DNA from: Symsagittifera roscoffensis
Taxonomy: Eukaryota; Xenacoelomorpha; Acoela; Convolutidae
Direction of reading: 5' to 3'
DNA length: 64,000 nucleotides
Assembly (NCBI RefSeq): GCF_963678635.1
Contig: NC_087065.1
Coordinates: 42,779,430-42,843,429 of the forward strand
A program made the position numbers and the translations under genes. The notes beneath the pieces are model-generated. The model was not told the origin of the DNA and made no database searches. It saw nothing but the letters and a program-made list of their open reading frames with translations. Shown here piece by piece: positions 25,794-37,280 of this stretch. The number at the start of each line of letters is the position of its first letter. Position 1 is the stretch's first letter.

Positions 25794-26921
25794 TTGGATC
25801 CCTTCACCGCTCAATTTCCCATCCAGCCAATCTCCAAAACCCAATTTCCATCATCCCACTTTTTGCTTTCCCGCCACCTTAATACATCATCAGGCATGGA
25901 TTCTGATGCTAACTCAGAGATCACAGTTTTTCATACAATCTCTCAATTCGACAATTCAAATTTAGAAACGTCTGACGAATTCCCAAATTCCGAACCCAGC
26001 CCGTCAACATTTTTTCAACCCCCTTTCGACCCGTCCACTCCCAAGCCCAAACTGACTCCCCCTCTACTTTCTCTCATATTTCCCAAGTGACACCAACATA
26101 CTCCCCTTTTACGAATGAACGCTCCAACAACAATTCCCCAGATAACACAGATATCATACGAACTGAACAATCTAATAACACTGCAACAACAAGTACAACA
26201 CCCTCACACTCTAACCATTCATCAATTATCGTCAACCATAACGTCATCAAACTCACCAACTCCCACACCTTGTTCAGATTACACCCCTTCTTTAGCCCAA
26301 TCCTCAACATCAACCCAATCATCATCCACTACTAACCGTAAAAAAAGAAATTTCAAAAAAAAGTTCCCCAATCATCCGTTTCTCTCCAAACCCGGAATAG
26401 CCCAAGACTACATAAATCATCCTGACCATACAAATACTACCAAATTTCTCCAATTATTTTTACCCTTCTTTCCTCAATATACATATACTCACTCCGACCC
26501 TCACACTGAACAACCCCACTATGTCGATGAGCATGTATTAATCCCCACACTCCATTGGACATCATATTATCACTTCTCAAACCCACTTTGTTCACCATTC
26601 ATTAACACACCGCAAGAAATAGAAAGAAATAAAAATTACCTTTTCAGACTAACTACAGCACTAACACCTCGACAATTTACGCACGTAGGATACAAAAAGC
26701 TATTAAAAATGTTCACCGCACCCCGAGCTAATGAATATTCCATCGAGCACTATGATCATAATATCATCCGACCTAACCAAGATCAATTCCTCTTCCTCAA
26801 TGACGACAAGTTTGCTAACCCGCAACTAGATAAAAAAAACATGATCACATCATTTCAGAAGCACTTATTGACATTCAAGCTTACGAATTGTTTTACGAAA
26901 AGTTTGAAACGTTCTCACTAA
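25794..26921 (+). CDS. Accessory ORF downstream of env, copy B (one internal TGA)
   Basis: In this copy the two parts seen in A lie in one frame: 25794 to a TGA at 26088-26090, then on without break to 26921; the first ATG after the stop is at 26115. Apart from that stop it would be about 375 codons. Composition is Ser/Thr/Pro-rich first, then the basic patch NRKKRNFKKKFPNHPF, then a less biased domain with LTPRQFTHVGYKKLLK. Differences from A include conservative changes (R to K, T to N, D to Y) and no frameshift after 26115. No family recognised. Whether the TGA is a mutation or is read through cannot be told here. Confidence 0.55.
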
Positions 26922-27253
26922 CCTTCCACTTCTTAACTGCAAAAGAACAAGATTTGCAATATCGAAATAAAACCAACAAATTCGAAATAAAACTAACAAT
27001 TCTTTCTTAAATAATTTTTTTTTAGTCTTTAGATCACGATCACCTACATGATCACATCATTTCAGAAGCACTTATTGACATTCAAGCTTACGAATCGTTT
27101 TACGAAAAGTTTGAAACGTTCTCACTAACCTTCCACTTCCTAACTCCAAAAGAACAAGATTTGCAAAATTCGAAATAATACTAACAAATTCGAAATAAAA
27201 TTAACAATTCTTTCGTAAATGTTTTTTTAGTCTTTAGATCACGATCACCTACA
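26839..27253 (+). repeat. Tandem direct repeat, copy B (two units of about 207 bp)
   Basis: Counterpart of 7897-8308. Units start at 26839 and 27046; the first carries the end of the accessory ORF. Confidence 0.85.
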
Positions 27254-28620
27254 AACAGAAAACAGAAAAACCAAATACAAAATTACAAACTCTTATAAAT
27301 TAAAAGTTTCTATTAAGAAACCGCAATGAATGACGCAGTAAAATTTCTTCTCCACAGTAGTAAATTATATATAAATTTTTTCCCCAACATAGTAAATCTA
27401 AATACAATGAAAATAATTTAATAATTTCAACCCCCACAAAGCAGTAAATTTAAAATTTTCACTAGTAAAGTTATACAAAAGCAAGCAGTACTAACCTTTT
27501 CAAAGACGTTTCACTTGCACACAATATCTATCCACACTCGCACAGCTCGCCCACGTCGAATTGTTTAAAATAAGGATTTCAATTTTTTTTTATCTTTTAC
27601 TAACATTAACTCAATCAAGCAATAACAAGTTTCAAACTTTCTTTTAACCCGGTTGGAAAGGAATTATACAATAATCCAAACTAACCAACGCAGCTTACTA
27701 AACACCATAAACCACAAACGATCAGCATGACAAAGAAAAAAAAACCCACGGTACCCAAACCGGATTAAACCAGCTTAAAGAACTGGATAATTTATTCTTT
27801 TGAAGACTATTGATAAGTCTAAATAAGAAAGAATAAAACACCAAAAAGTCAAAAGACAAAGCCAAACCAAACAATTTGGTTTTTGAGAAAAGGACACAAC
27901 CAAAACAACAAAAGGAAAAACCAGTAACAAACACAACATAAAAGGTTAACACAAAATAGGACCCCATAAAAAACCAGCATCAAATCATACACTCACTCAT
28001 GGCCTGAACCACCAGAAAAGGTAGTCCTGAGCATGCTTTATAGCCGACCTAACCCACCGTGCTAGAAACCACGCTTTGTGACCCACTCCCTATTTTTGAC
28101 AAGAGCTACTCAAGTGTGAGTAACTCTTTAAAAATAACAGAGCTAAATTAAAAGCTTTTGTGATAAAAACTAATAAAAAATCATATCTAAAAACAAAACT
28201 AACTGAAAATTTATTTATGTAAATTATATAACGCATTATTATAGACCATACAGAATCACGGAGACGAGCATCAAGAAAGTAAGACGACCCCATCACACTC
28301 AACCCACAGAATGGCTAAACACAACCGATATGCCGCCCACAATCACAACTCAAATGATTTGAAGTACGACTTTTATCGAATCAGACTAATGATCACCTCG
28401 ATGTTCAATACGTACAGATCCGAGTTACAGGGAATTCCCTCCAAACTCAAGCTTCACGCCATTCCCAAACAAGATCGGAACACAGTTCTCCGCACCAAAC
28501 AAGAACAAACGAACAGAACGGAACAGAAATGAGGATAGCAAAAAACAAACGACAGTCATCCCTCCTCCGTTACAGATAGAAGTTAAAGAACAAAAAAAAA
28601 CTGTGTAATTCCCGGATGGG
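27254..28620 (+). other. Non-coding 3' region before LTR, copy B
   Basis: Matches copy A up to about 28369, then has its own 250-bp segment. That segment contains the purine-rich GAAGTTAAAGAACAAAAAAA near 28579-28603, a fair candidate for a polypurine tract just upstream of the LTR start at 28621. An open frame at 28311-28532 (73 codons) crosses the border and looks incidental. Confidence 0.5.
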
Positions 28621-29667
28621 TGGAACCAGATCCAAACTATAATTTATTATTGGTTATAATTTAGATATTTTATCCCTTTAAAATATTAAAGACTAAACAA
28701 TCACACTCCATCAAACTAACAACCCACTTATTTGTAAGTGCTGAAATTACTTGTAATTTCAGCACCAGAGCAATTTGAATTTAACTTACATTTTAGTTGC
28801 TTTCTCCGAGAGACCGACTCATAACAAATCCAGTATACTCTAGATCTATTGAGACTAAGAGATATGAGAGTAAGATTAAGATCGGTATTAGACTAAGAAG
28901 TTGCACGAATCTATCCGGCCGAAAATATGATAGCGTGACGAGCAGACGGTGTACCCTATCTATGAGTTAGACCTCCCTCCCAACTCATCTGGTGCGACCA
29001 AAAGTCTCGAACGAGACCTTAAAAAACAAATTAGTTTTGAACTAACCAAAAAGATTAGACTTAGACAAAAAACATTATTCCGAACAATACGAGAACTACC
29101 CGGTATTGGAAAAAAACCTCGGACAAGAGACGATTTACGACTACAAAGGAACTTACCATTAAGTTTCATGATCGTACGGCAAAAGCCAACACAAACTTTT
29201 ATATTTTGAATTTTAATAGCATTGAATTTAGATTTTCATTTGCAGACATAGTATCTTTGAAGAATACTCTTCAATGACAATGACAGGCGCTAAACTTATT
29301 ATTGTACAACAACGACTGATAAAAACATCTCCAGTCGTTCTCTTCAAAAATCTGCAGTAAATTTAAAAGATATCTGGAAAAAAATTTTATTGAAAAAAAA
29401 ATTATAAAAATTCGTTAGTATGAACACAAATTGTTAGTATTTATAAATCATGTCTCCATCAGCTTCATCAGCTAAAACATAACAGCGAATCATAAATCCA
29501 ATAATATCATCAAAAACTAATAAAACAAATGTTTTCTATCAATTAAACCTTAACTTAATTTATAAAGGCCTTTCCTAATTCTTATTGCCATTTAAATTAA
29601 ACTTTTTTGAACTTAACAGATCATCAAGGTTTTCCTTGGATCTTTAATTCACTTTCATCTAAATTAA
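28621..29667 (+). repeat. 3' LTR of copy B
   Basis: Begins TGGAACCAGATCC and ends CTAAATTAA, with the same hairpin (28738-28765), AATAAA (29519-29524) and GATC stem-loop as the LTR at 9666. It retains 170 bp (28921-29090) missing from the other LTR. The divergent LTR fragment at 30808-31195 also has the start of this stretch (GGCGTGACAAACAGACGG), so the long form is ancestral. Confidence 0.75.
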
Positions 29668-29900
29668 GTAAATCGAAATAAATCGCGCGTTAATAGTCTC
29701 AAATTGGCCAAAAATCTTTAAAGCCCCATATCTTTGCAAAAAAGGATCACTAGCAAAATCTCTTTTCGAATTTAAGCCATCAACAATACTTTTTGAATGG
29801 TATAAAAAAGTTCAATCAAAAGTGAAAAAGTCGAATTTTGTCTGAAGAAAGAAAAAATCACTCCGAGCACAAATCTTCCGTTAATTTCTACAATATCTAC
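29668..29900 (-). repeat. Dispersed 0.5-kb repeat, fragment at the right border of copy B
   Basis: Reverse-strand copy beginning inside the repeat core (ATCGCGCGTTAATAG near 29683) and running to its 5' part (CTGAAGAAAG...CCGAGCACAAAT, 29837-29876). It abuts the LTR end, which suggests the element inserted into the core; the other half would lie left of copy A, outside the window. Confidence 0.6.
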
Positions 29901-30807
29901 AATACGGAAATACAGTACGGAAAATCTACAATACGGAAATTCACGTTTCAGTTATCAGGACGCCAACTTTTGCCGACACAAAAATGTTTTGCTTTCACAG
30001 CGCATTAAGCGCCAAGATAGTCTGAAATTATGGGTGTCCGGTAGCCCATAATTACATAAATATCTAGGTTTTTCGCTCCCACGAATCACGCATTAAAAAA
30101 AATCTTTGAGTTTCATGGCATTGAGAATTTTCAGGGTATTAGGAAACTTTATCGGATCAAAAATGGATTTTTTTTTATTTCTTCTCTTAAAATGATTGCT
30201 TATATCAAACCATATTTACCCTTTGAAGAAACTGTCTGCTCTTTAAAAAACCTAAAATTTGTTTGAACCAAATATTCTAATTAAAATCAGAACTTTATTT
30301 AAAAAAAAAACGATAATAAAACATGAGTAATTTTCCAATTCCCTATTTTAGCCTTCAGCTTTTAGTTTGGTAGTTTGAATGCATTAAGAGTCTCTCCTAG
30401 TATCTTATAACAATAACAGTGATGTATCTTTTTGATGACGACAATTTTCTGTCTTATTGGACTTCTGAGATGTACTCCAACCAGAGATAAAAATTTTTTT
30501 TTCACTTAAGCCAAATATATGAGTAGTTTTTTTTTCTCTGCACTAACTTCAATTTCAAGTCACAGTTTTTTGAAGGATTCTTCATACAATCTGGAAAGTT
30601 TTAAATTGGCCCAGAATTTTTTCCAAATTTAAGGGACGAAAACCCATGGTAAGATAATGGCTCAAATTGTTTTCAAATCCAGTGAACTTTTTCAAAATCA
30701 CTGACCCTCAACCAAATTCAGTCCCCTTTACTTGAAGATTTAACCGCAAAGTAGACCAAGAAAAAACTTTTTTGATGAGTTTGGCCTCCTCTGCATATTG
30801 CACATGA
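29901..30807. other. Intergenic, no gene seen
   Basis: AT-rich. It holds a short perfect hairpin (AATTATGGG 30026-30034, ten-base loop, CCCATAATT 30045-30053). No coding signal. Confidence 0.5.
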
Positions 30808-31195
30808 GCCTGATCCTTGTTTTTTAAAACTAGTATTTATAATTAATTATATTCTTGATAAACTATCTCTGTAAAATACTTAGAACTAACCAATCATGAT
30901 CCATGACTAACACTGACAATTATTTGTAATGCTGAAACTACTTGTAGTTTCAGCACCAGAACAATTTGAATATAACTCAGAAGACAGTTGTTCTCCTTTG
31001 GAACAAGTTCCAGATACCTAGCCCGCAAACACCAGTATACGCTAGATCTTTTGAGACTAGGAGATAAAAGAGTAAGATTAAGGTCGTTTTTAGACTGAGA
31101 AGTTGCACGAATTTATCCGGCCGAAAATAAGATGGCGTGACAAACAGACGGGGTACCTTATCTGAAATTACTCTATGAGTACGCTACTCAAGGCA
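30808..31195 (+). repeat. Diverged LTR fragment related to the A/B element
   Basis: TGAGCCTGATCC lines up with the LTR start TGGAACCAGATCC. Then come the CCAATCA motif (near 30888), the hairpin (30930-30955), GAGACTAGGAGATAAAAGAGTAAG (30,0xx-equivalent stretch at about 31049-31072), CGAATTTATCCGGCCG (near 31109) and GCGTGACAAACAGACGG. No internal element sequence on either side, so it is a solo LTR or LTR remnant of an older family member. Confidence 0.75.
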
Positions 31196-33243
31196 TAACT
31201 CAAAAGGCATGTTTTTTGTGCTGAGAAAAATAACAGATCTAGGATTGCTCTCAGTTGGAGACTAGAAAAAAAACAGACAACATAAGCAGTCAATGTATTG
31301 CAAAAAAACGCATGGAGATATTTTTGTTATTGATAATTCTCAAAAAAATTCTCCAATGTTTCTTAAATCTGTTTGTTCGTTTTTTTAAAAAAAATTATGA
31401 TAGCAGTTGATTATACATCAATGAATTTTACAGTTTGTGGGGTTTAATTCGAAACAAACTAGTTAACTTTCGTATTTCGAAAAACAAACTAGTTAAATTT
31501 CGTAAATTTTTTGTATTTGGAAGTTTTCAGAAAAAAAGTTTTTCATTCTGACTCGTTATTTATAAATGGTTATAGAAAATATTAAATGATTTTTCTTGAA
31601 ATAAATGAAATAAATGTCTTAGCTCTTTCCTTGGTTTTTCAGCCCTCTCCAAAAAAGCGAGATCAAATACAAAATAAATTGCATCTCGAGAAGTATGAAA
31701 AGAAAAACATTATTTTGCTCAAATTCAATTTAAAAAAAATTGATTACACAAAAAAAATGTCGATTGCATAAAAAATATGTTTATCAAATGCATTTAAAAA
31801 ACTTTTACAAAGATAGCATTTTTTTTCAAAAGAAAAAAAGCATCTGTTACAATCTTTTTTTTGATTTGTTTTGAAAACTAAAAGAATAACACTGCTCATA
31901 TCAGAGCGAAGCTTCGAATGTTCCGACTGCGTTTTCAATTCTATGGAGTAAATTAAAATAACACAGCAGATGAAAATTTCAAAAACATTTTTTAAAAAAA
32001 TTCAGTCATTTTTTTGATGTTTTTTTTTCTCAAAAATCAATATCCCACACGCTATGTAAAGTAAAAACTGACATACTTTGCACTGAGCAAAGTATCGAAT
32101 AGATCAAAAAGCATGTTTTCATTCTATTGTTCAATTGGCAATCTTTGAACACCCACATTTTTCACAAAAAATGATCACAGGTAAAATAATTGTTTTAATT
32201 TAAGCTGAAGACAACAATACCGTTCGATTGTTGTTTTAAAAGTTCTGTTAAAAATTACTTGTTAAGAAGCTGAAATTTTTCTTGCGAAAAAAAACACCCC
32301 AAGCATAAATATTCCGTCACTCTCTTCGAAAGTTGGAAAAAAATCAAAACATTTCGACGCTTAGGAAATAATTTTTGACATAAAACTTGATGAATATTTA
32401 TTGAAATTGAATTTTCTTCTCCAATTGTAATGTAAATTTAAAAGTAGCATACTTTGCATCTGATAACCCTAACATATCAAATTGCCAGAAACTTGGCCTC
32501 GATTACCAAAGGTTAATTTCTCAGCCAGATAAACTCGCACCACATGCGTTGTAAGAACAAACTATACGCGTTGATCATATATAATGTTCTAATTGGAACA
32601 TTTGAAACCTCCATAACAAAAAAAGGTCGTTTGAATTAACTTTTGATTTTTATGCTAAGTGTATATTAAAGGTTAAAAAGTTAAATTTGTTTGAAAATTT
32701 GTTCTGGAGAACTACTTTGTCTAGCACAACTACTTTGTCACTTTATTCGATTAACTGAGCTAAAATTACTGCTAATAACTCTAAATTACACAAAATTGTG
32801 TCAAAACATTAGTCATAAAATATAAGTCAAGTAGCTCAAAATAGTTCAATATGGAGCAGATTGTTTTGTACGAATTCTAATAATCAGTTTTTTGCTTTTT
32901 TTTAAATTAAAATTGCAAACTCACTTGAAAACACTTCAAAACCAGTTTCTGTAGAAAATAACTGTGACACCCACTTTTAATTTTTTCTGTTTTCTTGTGA
33001 AAACCAGATAGTCAGTTAGTTATTCTAGAAATGAAAAACAACCCTAGATTGACCTACTTGAACCATAAAACTTAATCAAACACTTCCATACTTTGAAAGA
33101 ATAAAAAACAACTTCAAGAAGTCAAATAACTTCTATCTCGCACCAAGTTAACATCCCCCTATAGAACAAGTTAAAAAAACTCCACCCCAGGATTCAATTT
33201 AAACTGAATTTTTTTTTATTGTTGCGTGCAAATTTTTCTAATC
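31196..33243. other. Intergenic, no gene seen
   Basis: About 2 kb of AT-rich DNA with long A and T runs and only short chance frames. Nothing I can classify. Confidence 0.5.
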
Positions 33244-33543
33244 TCATTGGTTGAAAACTATTAGTCCGAACAAAAATAGCATCTTCCCCCTAAACAATTT
33301 GGAGGGGAAGATTTTAACATAGTCCGTTTTCTGCAAGCAGAAATTATATGCACACCGTATTTCGTAAAGCAGGATATGTGAAGACAACCCTATCCTATAC
33401 GGCCCTTCCCTCTTGCCCTCCCCTGATGGCATCACAACTATAATCTTATAGTTGGACTTCACAATTGGCCCAGCATTCAGAAACTGGAAATTGGACAAAA
33501 CAATCTGAAGCATTGCAACGCACAATATAACTTTAACGTGCAA
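33244..33543 (-). CDS. Small secreted-protein-like ORF (uncertain)
   Basis: 99 codons from ATG at 33543. The N-terminus (MHVKVILCVAMLQIVLSNFQ) has the n/h pattern of a signal peptide, with a possible cleavage after FLNAG. The remainder has no recognised domain and only a few cysteines. It could be the first exon of a larger secreted or membrane protein: a GT lies in GGGCCGTATAGG on the minus strand (near 33397). No conserved neighbour and no support from a second copy, so it may be chance. Confidence 0.25.
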   Translation of the reverse strand: MHVKVILCVAMLQIVLSNFQFLNAGPIVKSNYKIIVVMPSGEGKREGPYRIGLSSHILLYEIRCAYNFCLQKTDYVKIFPSKLFRGKMLFLFGLIVFNQ

Positions 33544-33654
33544 AAACTTTTTGCCTGAACTTGTAAAAATACTACAATAAAAACTAAAACACGGAGCACT
33601 AGTGAAGCACGTTATTAAAATTAAACAGATAATATATTATTTATCATAAAAAAT

Positions 33655-33860
33655 GACATCTCATGCTTTGCACTGTTTTGCCTTGCGCTGCCCTTTCTTG
33701 CCTAGCGCTGCCCTGCTTTGCCCTGCCTTGTCGTACGCTGCCGTGAACCTCTTTGCCTAGCCTCCCCTTGCTTTGCGCTGCGTTGTCCTTTTTTGCTCTG
33801 GCTCGCCCTAACCCTCCCTGATTTGCGTTGCCCTGCCTTGCCTTGTGCTTCCTGCCCCTC
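33655..33860. repeat. Degenerate minisatellite, TGCCTTGCGC-like
   Basis: About 200 bp of irregular repeats of TGCC, TTGCC and GCGCTGCCC, strongly pyrimidine-biased on the + strand and much more GC-rich than its surroundings. Frames on both strands here are products of the repeat. Confidence 0.8.
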
Positions 33861-34259
33861 ACTGCTCTTGGAGATTCGTAAAATCGTCAATACGGCCTAA
33901 GCTACGAGCTTCTGGAACTGCATGTTGCATTGCCAAGTTCTCGAACTTGAATCGCAACCTTTAAGTACAACCACGCTAGCATGCAAGTACGTGTACAGAA
34001 TTTTGAACTTTGATCTAAAAAAGTTATCGAATTTTTTTAAAAAGAATTTCAATAAATTCCATATTTTCTCATGTACGAGCTTCTCGTAGATAACGTTTTG
34101 GCACAGAAGCGAAATCCGAACTATACCCCCGTTAGGACGCAAGGCAAGCCTTATCATTCCTAAGTTGATCAAATTTGAGAAAAATTTTCAAAAGCGACAC
34201 CTCAATGAGCATATATGTACTACCTGAAATCTGAATAACAAACTACTCAAACTGTCGTC

Positions 34260-34880
34260 CCAGTATGTACAAGTTGTGCTCGACCCAGCTTTCAAATGTG
34301 CTCTTCACATTCTTTGAGTGTGCTTGACCTGGTTTTGACGGTGGTCAAATTATACTTTGACTGTGCTTGCCATAAAGTTCGACTGTGCTACACCTGCTTT
34401 TCCTTAGCCTTGAATATGCTTCGAACATGTCAATCAGTTTTCTCACTGAACTACACCTGTGTTCCGACTGTGCTCGATCTATACTTTGACTGTCCTTGAC
34501 CTATGTTTCGATGATGTCTTACCTGTGATTTGAACGCATTCGACCTGTCGATTAGGCTTGACCTATGTTTCAACTGTGCTAGACCTAGGTTTTGATGATG
34601 CTCGATCTAGGCTTCACATATTAGACCATAATTTACCTGTGATTTGAACGCATTCAACTTGTTTCAATTAGGCTTGCCCGTTTCGACTGTGCTTGGCTTT
34701 TTTTGACTGTGTTCAAAACATCTTTTCACTGTTCGCAAGGAACGCTTCGATGGTGCTCGACATATGTTTTGACTGTGCCCGAAAAGGTTTTCGACTGTGT
34801 GCGACTTATTTTTTGACGTTGCTTGATCTAGATTTCGACGGAAATTTACCCGTGTTTTGAATGAGCTCGACCTATACATT
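34260..34880. repeat. Degenerate minisatellite, unit about 20 bp
   Basis: Repeated, diverged copies of a unit resembling TTTCGACTGTGCTCGACCTG, with many indels, over about 600 bp. The open frames at 34296-34499 (+) and 34664-34879 (-) are the repeat read in frame. Confidence 0.75.
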
Positions 34881-35185
34881 AAAACAGTCTTTTCTTTGTT
34901 TGATCGAACAACTTAGGAAACCTAATTAGGACAAATAAGAAAATTAAGCACGAATGAAAAATTGTTTATTTCACAGGAATTATGTTTTGATTTTATTCCA
35001 CCCGACTTCAATTAGCTTTCGAACAACTTTCGGAATCATTTTTGTGGGTAACTGGCTTAGTATTGTATTAAAGTTACTATAGTCATGGATTGTGTCAACG
35101 ATTTTCCAACTGTGTCATCAAAAACAGGTCTGAGTTCTTCAAAAGGTAGACAATCTACGGTTGGAGAAGTGGGCATCAGTTCAAT

Positions 35186-35500
35186 TCCGAGATATTAATT
35201 TATGACGGAATATTTGTGCTCGGGCTGTTTTTTTTTCTCCAGACAAATTTCGTCTATTTAATTAGCAGTTTTGAACGGAATTGTCTCATTTCATTCAAAA
35301 GGCATTGTAGTCCAGAGCTCAATTTAGTAATGGTGGTTTAAAAATTGCCAATTCGGACGATTTGGGACAATTAAATCGATTAAATATTTCGAAAAATATA
35401 GCTATGATTAAGAGATATATTTCGTACTGTTAACGCGTAAGCTGCGATTTAGTCTGCCGTCTTAGAAATCGTTTCACATTGAATTGATGCATGCAATTTG
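35186..35500 (+). repeat. Dispersed 0.5-kb repeat, diverged copy
   Basis: The 5' start CGGAATATTTGTGCTCGG (35198), TTCATTCAAAAGGCATTG, and a core remnant (TTAACGCGTAAGCTGCG near 35429) are recognisable. The 3' end motif GGAGCAGTCTTGTTTATT lies at 35887-35904, separated by about 370 bp. Confidence 0.65.
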
Positions 35501-36289
35501 GTGTTTTTAATATATTGCAATGTGCGAAATATATAACTTGTAATTACATGGCTTCTGGTGGGTTGATTTTTAAAAAAATCGACAAGAAAAACAAAAGTTT
35601 TTTTTTGTTTCAAAATTCATTACGAGACCAAACTGTGCACTGGATAGGCGTTTTTAGGTCTCTGGAACCCAGACCAAAAGTGTTTAATTATGTTGAAATG
35701 TTGTTGGAACGATCAAAGCAAACGAAGTAACAAAAGAAGAACGAAGATAGCGTCTTTGTTGCAATATTCGCCTACAATTCACAAAATACACAGTTTGGCT
35801 TCGTAATGTTTTATCCGTTTTGATTAAAATTAATACTATTCTATCGACCGTAAAAATATTCGGAATTTCAGGACTTTGACCTGATAGGAGCAGTCTTGTT
35901 TATTGTAATTGACTACTCATAAAGTGATCGACTTGAAATTTGAATTTTTAAACATAACCTTTGCATTGATTTTAGCATTGTGTTTTTGTGGTAATTGGTA
36001 ATCTGAATTGTTTTGTGTATGGTTTTTTTCTACTTTCGTTTTCCTGCAAACATGTATCTTTGCTTCTATCTACATCTTCGCATACTTTTACAACGTAGGT
36101 AGATTTTGCAAACACAACAAAAAGAAAAAAAAATTTTTGTTTATCATAACAAGACAAGAATAACCGGTTCGTCAAGTAGCCCAGATTGTTTCGACCGAAA
36201 TATATAATTCTTAACAACTTTACATGTAAAAATTTTTGTTCATCTTGTAGCGTCAAATGAAAAATTGTTATGGCATCGTCCGTATGATC

Positions 36290-36580
36290 TCCATTCTCAA
36301 AAAAACTGCTCGTATGAAGGCAAAACTTTGAGTTTTCTGACTGCATTATCAGGTCGTAGAATAAGGGTAACAAGTTTAAAAAAATGAAAAAATAGAAAAA
36401 AACATTATCCTCACCCCACACCCTAGTTAAAGTTCAAAGGTATATTTTTTGCATAAAGAAAAGCATGAAACGGACTAAATAGCATGCCCCAAATCAATTT
36501 GTAACAATTCCTAAGACGGATTAAATCTCCGCTTACGCGGTAATAGCACGAATTATAACAAGTTAAATATATTTTTTCTA
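36290..36580 (-). repeat. Dispersed 0.5-kb repeat, reverse copy
   Basis: The reverse complement of the 3' end (CTGCTCGTATGAAGGCAAAAC near 36307) and the core (CTCCGCTTACGCGGTAATAGC near 36527) are both present. It overlaps a long chance frame on the minus strand (35972-36421). Confidence 0.55.
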
Positions 36581-36889
36581 AATTAATCTAATTAAATTAA
36601 AATATCTAATTTTAAATTGAAATTTTTCCATTTACAACCATTGTTTCATTTACAACCTGTTTTTTTTTGTTTCACTTACAACCTGTTTTAGTTCACTTTC
36701 AATTCATAACTCTTGGATGACACACCACAGTGAAACTATTTTTGTCAAAATTGGCGTCCATCTCAATTTAACTACTAATTTTGAAGTCTTACTAATTTTG
36801 AAGAACTTTCTAATTGACGTTTTTAACGGATGTTCGAGTAATTAGCGGATTCCAAAGATTGTGGATTTCAATGCGGAATGTATGAACAT

Positions 36890-37270
36890 TTATAAGGGAA
36901 TGAACAAATTGCGTCCAGACAATTCGGCCAAAGACAATTCAGCCGATTTGAAACTCAGACAATTGAGCCAAAAGTATGCAGACAGTTCAGCCAGAGACAA
37001 TTCAGCCAATTATAGTGACCACCGCAGTCGCGCCAACGAGTTGCGAGCTTGCCAACAGAGGGTAGGACTCTACAAGAATTTAGAGCCGGTTATCGCCGCA
37101 ACCTTGAACCGAGAAATGTCTCCAATTCCGATTTTTTTCTTCCGAATCTAGCGTTTTGTAAAACTGGCTGAATTGTCTCAGGCTGAATTGTCTGTTTACT
37201 TTTGGCTGAATTGTCTGAATTTCAAATTGGCTGAATTGTCTTTGGCCGAATTGTTTGTGCGCCGAACAAA
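36890..37270. repeat. Foldback element built from AGACAATTCAGCC repeats
   Basis: The left arm (about 36913-37010) and right arm (about 37155-37252) are near-perfect reverse complements of about 100 bp, separated by about 145 bp. Each arm is itself a run of about six AGACAATTCAGCC-like units. As RNA or single-stranded DNA it would form one long hairpin. The frames at 36861-37151 (+) and 37080-37280 (-) are this repeat. Confidence 0.85.
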
Positions 37271-37280
37271 TCAATGCCAA

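Larger units (their letters stand above)
9666..29667 (+). mobile_element. Ty3/gypsy-type LTR retroelement, copy B (both LTRs, internally rearranged)
   Basis: The element has a 5' LTR at 9666-10539, leader, gag, protease, RT start, RNase H, integrase, env-like region, accessory ORF, tail and 3' LTR at 28621-29667. It is not autonomous: the RT core is missing, a 1992-bp block is tandemly repeated, and gag, pol and env carry stops and frameshifts. The right end is abutted directly by a reverse-strand copy of the dispersed repeat (29668 onward), so insertion into such a repeat is likely. The left genomic flank is not in the window because copy A precedes it. The two LTRs differ by a 170-bp deletion as well as point changes. 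Confidence 0.85.

Noticed and set aside
32074-32092. Small hairpin ACTTTGC/GCAAAGT
   Set aside because: Seven-base stems are expected by chance in AT-rich DNA of this length.
33644-33900. Frames of 60-72 codons rich in Gln, Gly, Arg or Cys, Leu, Pro
   Set aside because: Product of the TGCC-type minisatellite, mirrored on both strands.
34296-34879. Open frames on both strands (67 and 71 codons)
   Set aside because: They are a degenerate 20-bp minisatellite read in frame; composition follows the repeat.
33655-34880. CRISPR-like array
   Set aside because: Repeats are degenerate, without regular spacers, in eukaryotic DNA.
35972-36421. 149-codon minus-strand frame with a hydrophobic N-terminus
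   Set aside because: Overlaps a reverse dispersed-repeat copy and has no splice, domain or composition support.
36861-37280. Frames of 96 (+) and 66 (-) codons
   Set aside because: Lie in the foldback element; the + and - peptides are the two arms of the same inverted repeat.
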